Assembly: GCA_934777095.1 (NCBI GenBank)
Contig: CAKVNP010000191.1
Location: forward strand, 1-5,193
Reading direction: 5' to 3'
Length of the DNA stretch: 5,193 bases
Origin: an uncultured Clostridium sp.
GTDB lineage: Bacteria; Bacillota; Clostridia; Clostridiales; Clostridiaceae
The translations under genes and the position numbers were made by a program. The stretch's first letter is position 1. Every line of letters begins with the position of its first letter. The notes below the pieces were generated by a model, which was given only the letters and a program-made list of their open reading frames with translations, was not told the origin of the DNA and did not search any database. Shown here in pieces: positions 4,872 to 5,193 of this stretch.

Positions 4872-4910
4872 ACAATGGTATCATTAAATATACAATGTGT
4901 CTATTAAATA
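4871..4910. repeat. Tandem 20-bp repeat containing 16-bp copy 2 (putative TetR operator)
   Basis: Two adjacent 20-bp units (4871-4890 and 4891-4910) each read TACAATG-N5-ATTAAATA; all five central bases differ while the 15 flanking bases are identical. A 20-bp period is close to two helical turns, so proteins bound at each unit would lie on the same face of the DNA. The block begins at the end of the predicted -10 box and covers the start of the ABC transcript, an ideal place for a repressor. It also contains the second copy of the 16-bp repeat (4880-4895). Confidence 0.6.
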
Positions 4911-4940
4911 ACTTAAAGTATAATTAAAGGAGGATAAAGA

Positions 4941-5193
4941 ATGTCATATATACAAGTAATAAATGAACATAAAAGATATAAGATGGGAGAAACGACTATT
5001 GTAGCGAATAATGGAATTACTTTTTCTATAGAGAAAGGCGAATTCGTAATAATACTAGGACCAAGTGGTGCAGGAAAATCTACTGTTTTAAATATTCTTG
5101 GAGGAATGGATAGTTGTGATGAAGGTCAAATAATAGTAGATGGAGTTGATATAGCAAAGTTTAATGATAAGCAGCTTACTACATATAGAAGAA
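4941..5193 (+). CDS. ABC transporter ATP-binding protein, MacB/LolD/FtsE type (3' end outside window)
   Basis: A near-consensus RBS (AAAGGAGG, 4926-4933, 7 nt before ATG) starts a frame that is open to the window edge, giving 84 residues. It shows the N-terminal A-loop region (KRYKMGETTIVANNGITFSI), the Walker A motif GPSGAGKST at 40-48 and the following LNILGGMDSCDEGQIIVDG, diagnostic for the MacB/LolD/FtsE subgroup of ABC ATPases. The Q-loop, signature and Walker B lie beyond the end. This subgroup pairs with FtsX/MacB-type permeases, whose gene is expected just downstream. In Firmicutes such pairs often export or give resistance to peptides. Divergence from the TetR gene and shared repeats argue that TetR controls it. 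It acts on the cytoplasmic side of the membrane. Confidence 0.93.
   Translation, partial: MSYIQVINEHKRYKMGETTIVANNGITFSIEKGEFVIILGPSGAGKSTVLNILGGMDSCDEGQIIVDGVDIAKFNDKQLTTYRR

Noticed and set aside
4871..4910. Start of a CRISPR array
   Set aside because: There are only two 20-bp units, directly adjacent and without 30-40 bp spacers, in a promoter region next to a repressor gene.
4919..4924. Perfect TATAAT as the -10 box of the ABC gene
   Set aside because: Transcription would start at or inside the RBS (4926-4933), leaving no usable leader; TTGTTT-17-TATACT upstream is better placed.

Overview
The window is very AT-rich, with AGGAGG-type ribosome binding sites, short U-tailed hairpin terminators and protein families typical of anaerobic low-GC Firmicutes (an EFR1-type flavodoxin/ferredoxin protein, FmdE, a WYL regulator, a TetR/ABC-exporter pair). 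A Clostridium-like chromosome is the most likely source. This is inferred from content; no marker gene is present.

Layout, left to right. (1) 3-194 is the 3' end of a HAD-family hydrolase gene, closed by a strong terminator. (2) About 370 bp without a gene follows, holding several inverted repeats and perhaps an old terminator. (3) 609-1205 is a GNAT acetyltransferase gene broken by one in-frame TAG. (4) 1298-2095 is an intact flavodoxin-like/2[4Fe-4S] protein of the EFR1 type. (5) 2096-2529 has no intact gene, only short ORFs that look like decayed remnants. (6) 2530-2904 is a small uncharacterised gene with a clear RBS and its own terminator. (7) 2967-3476 holds an operator-like dyad, a promoter element and an RBS that start a 19-codon peptide resembling a GNAT N-terminus. 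This peptide runs out of frame into the C-terminal remains of a WYL-domain regulator that lacks its WYL core. (8) 3618-3959 is an FmdE-like gene cut short after its conserved N-terminal domain. It is followed in the +1 frame by an open stretch to 4086 and then a 16-bp-stem terminator. (9) 4175-4738 (minus) is an intact TetR/AcrR repressor gene, divergent from a MacB/LolD-type ABC transporter ATPase gene (4941 onward) that runs off the window.

The best-defined functional unit is the TetR/ABC pair. Its roughly 200-bp shared intergenic region carries two back-to-back predicted promoters with adjoining -35 boxes. It also has an exact 16-bp sequence repeated exactly 100 bp apart and a tandem 20-bp repeat just after the predicted start of the ABC transcript. 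This fits a repressor controlling itself and an exporter. The middle of the window (about 600-4090) is notable for decay: three recognisable genes are broken in three different ways (nonsense codon, internal deletion/fusion, truncation/frameshift) among intact neighbours. I see no convincing new defence or metabolic system. The most useful leads are the operator architecture, the fused relic locus and the unidentified 124-residue protein.
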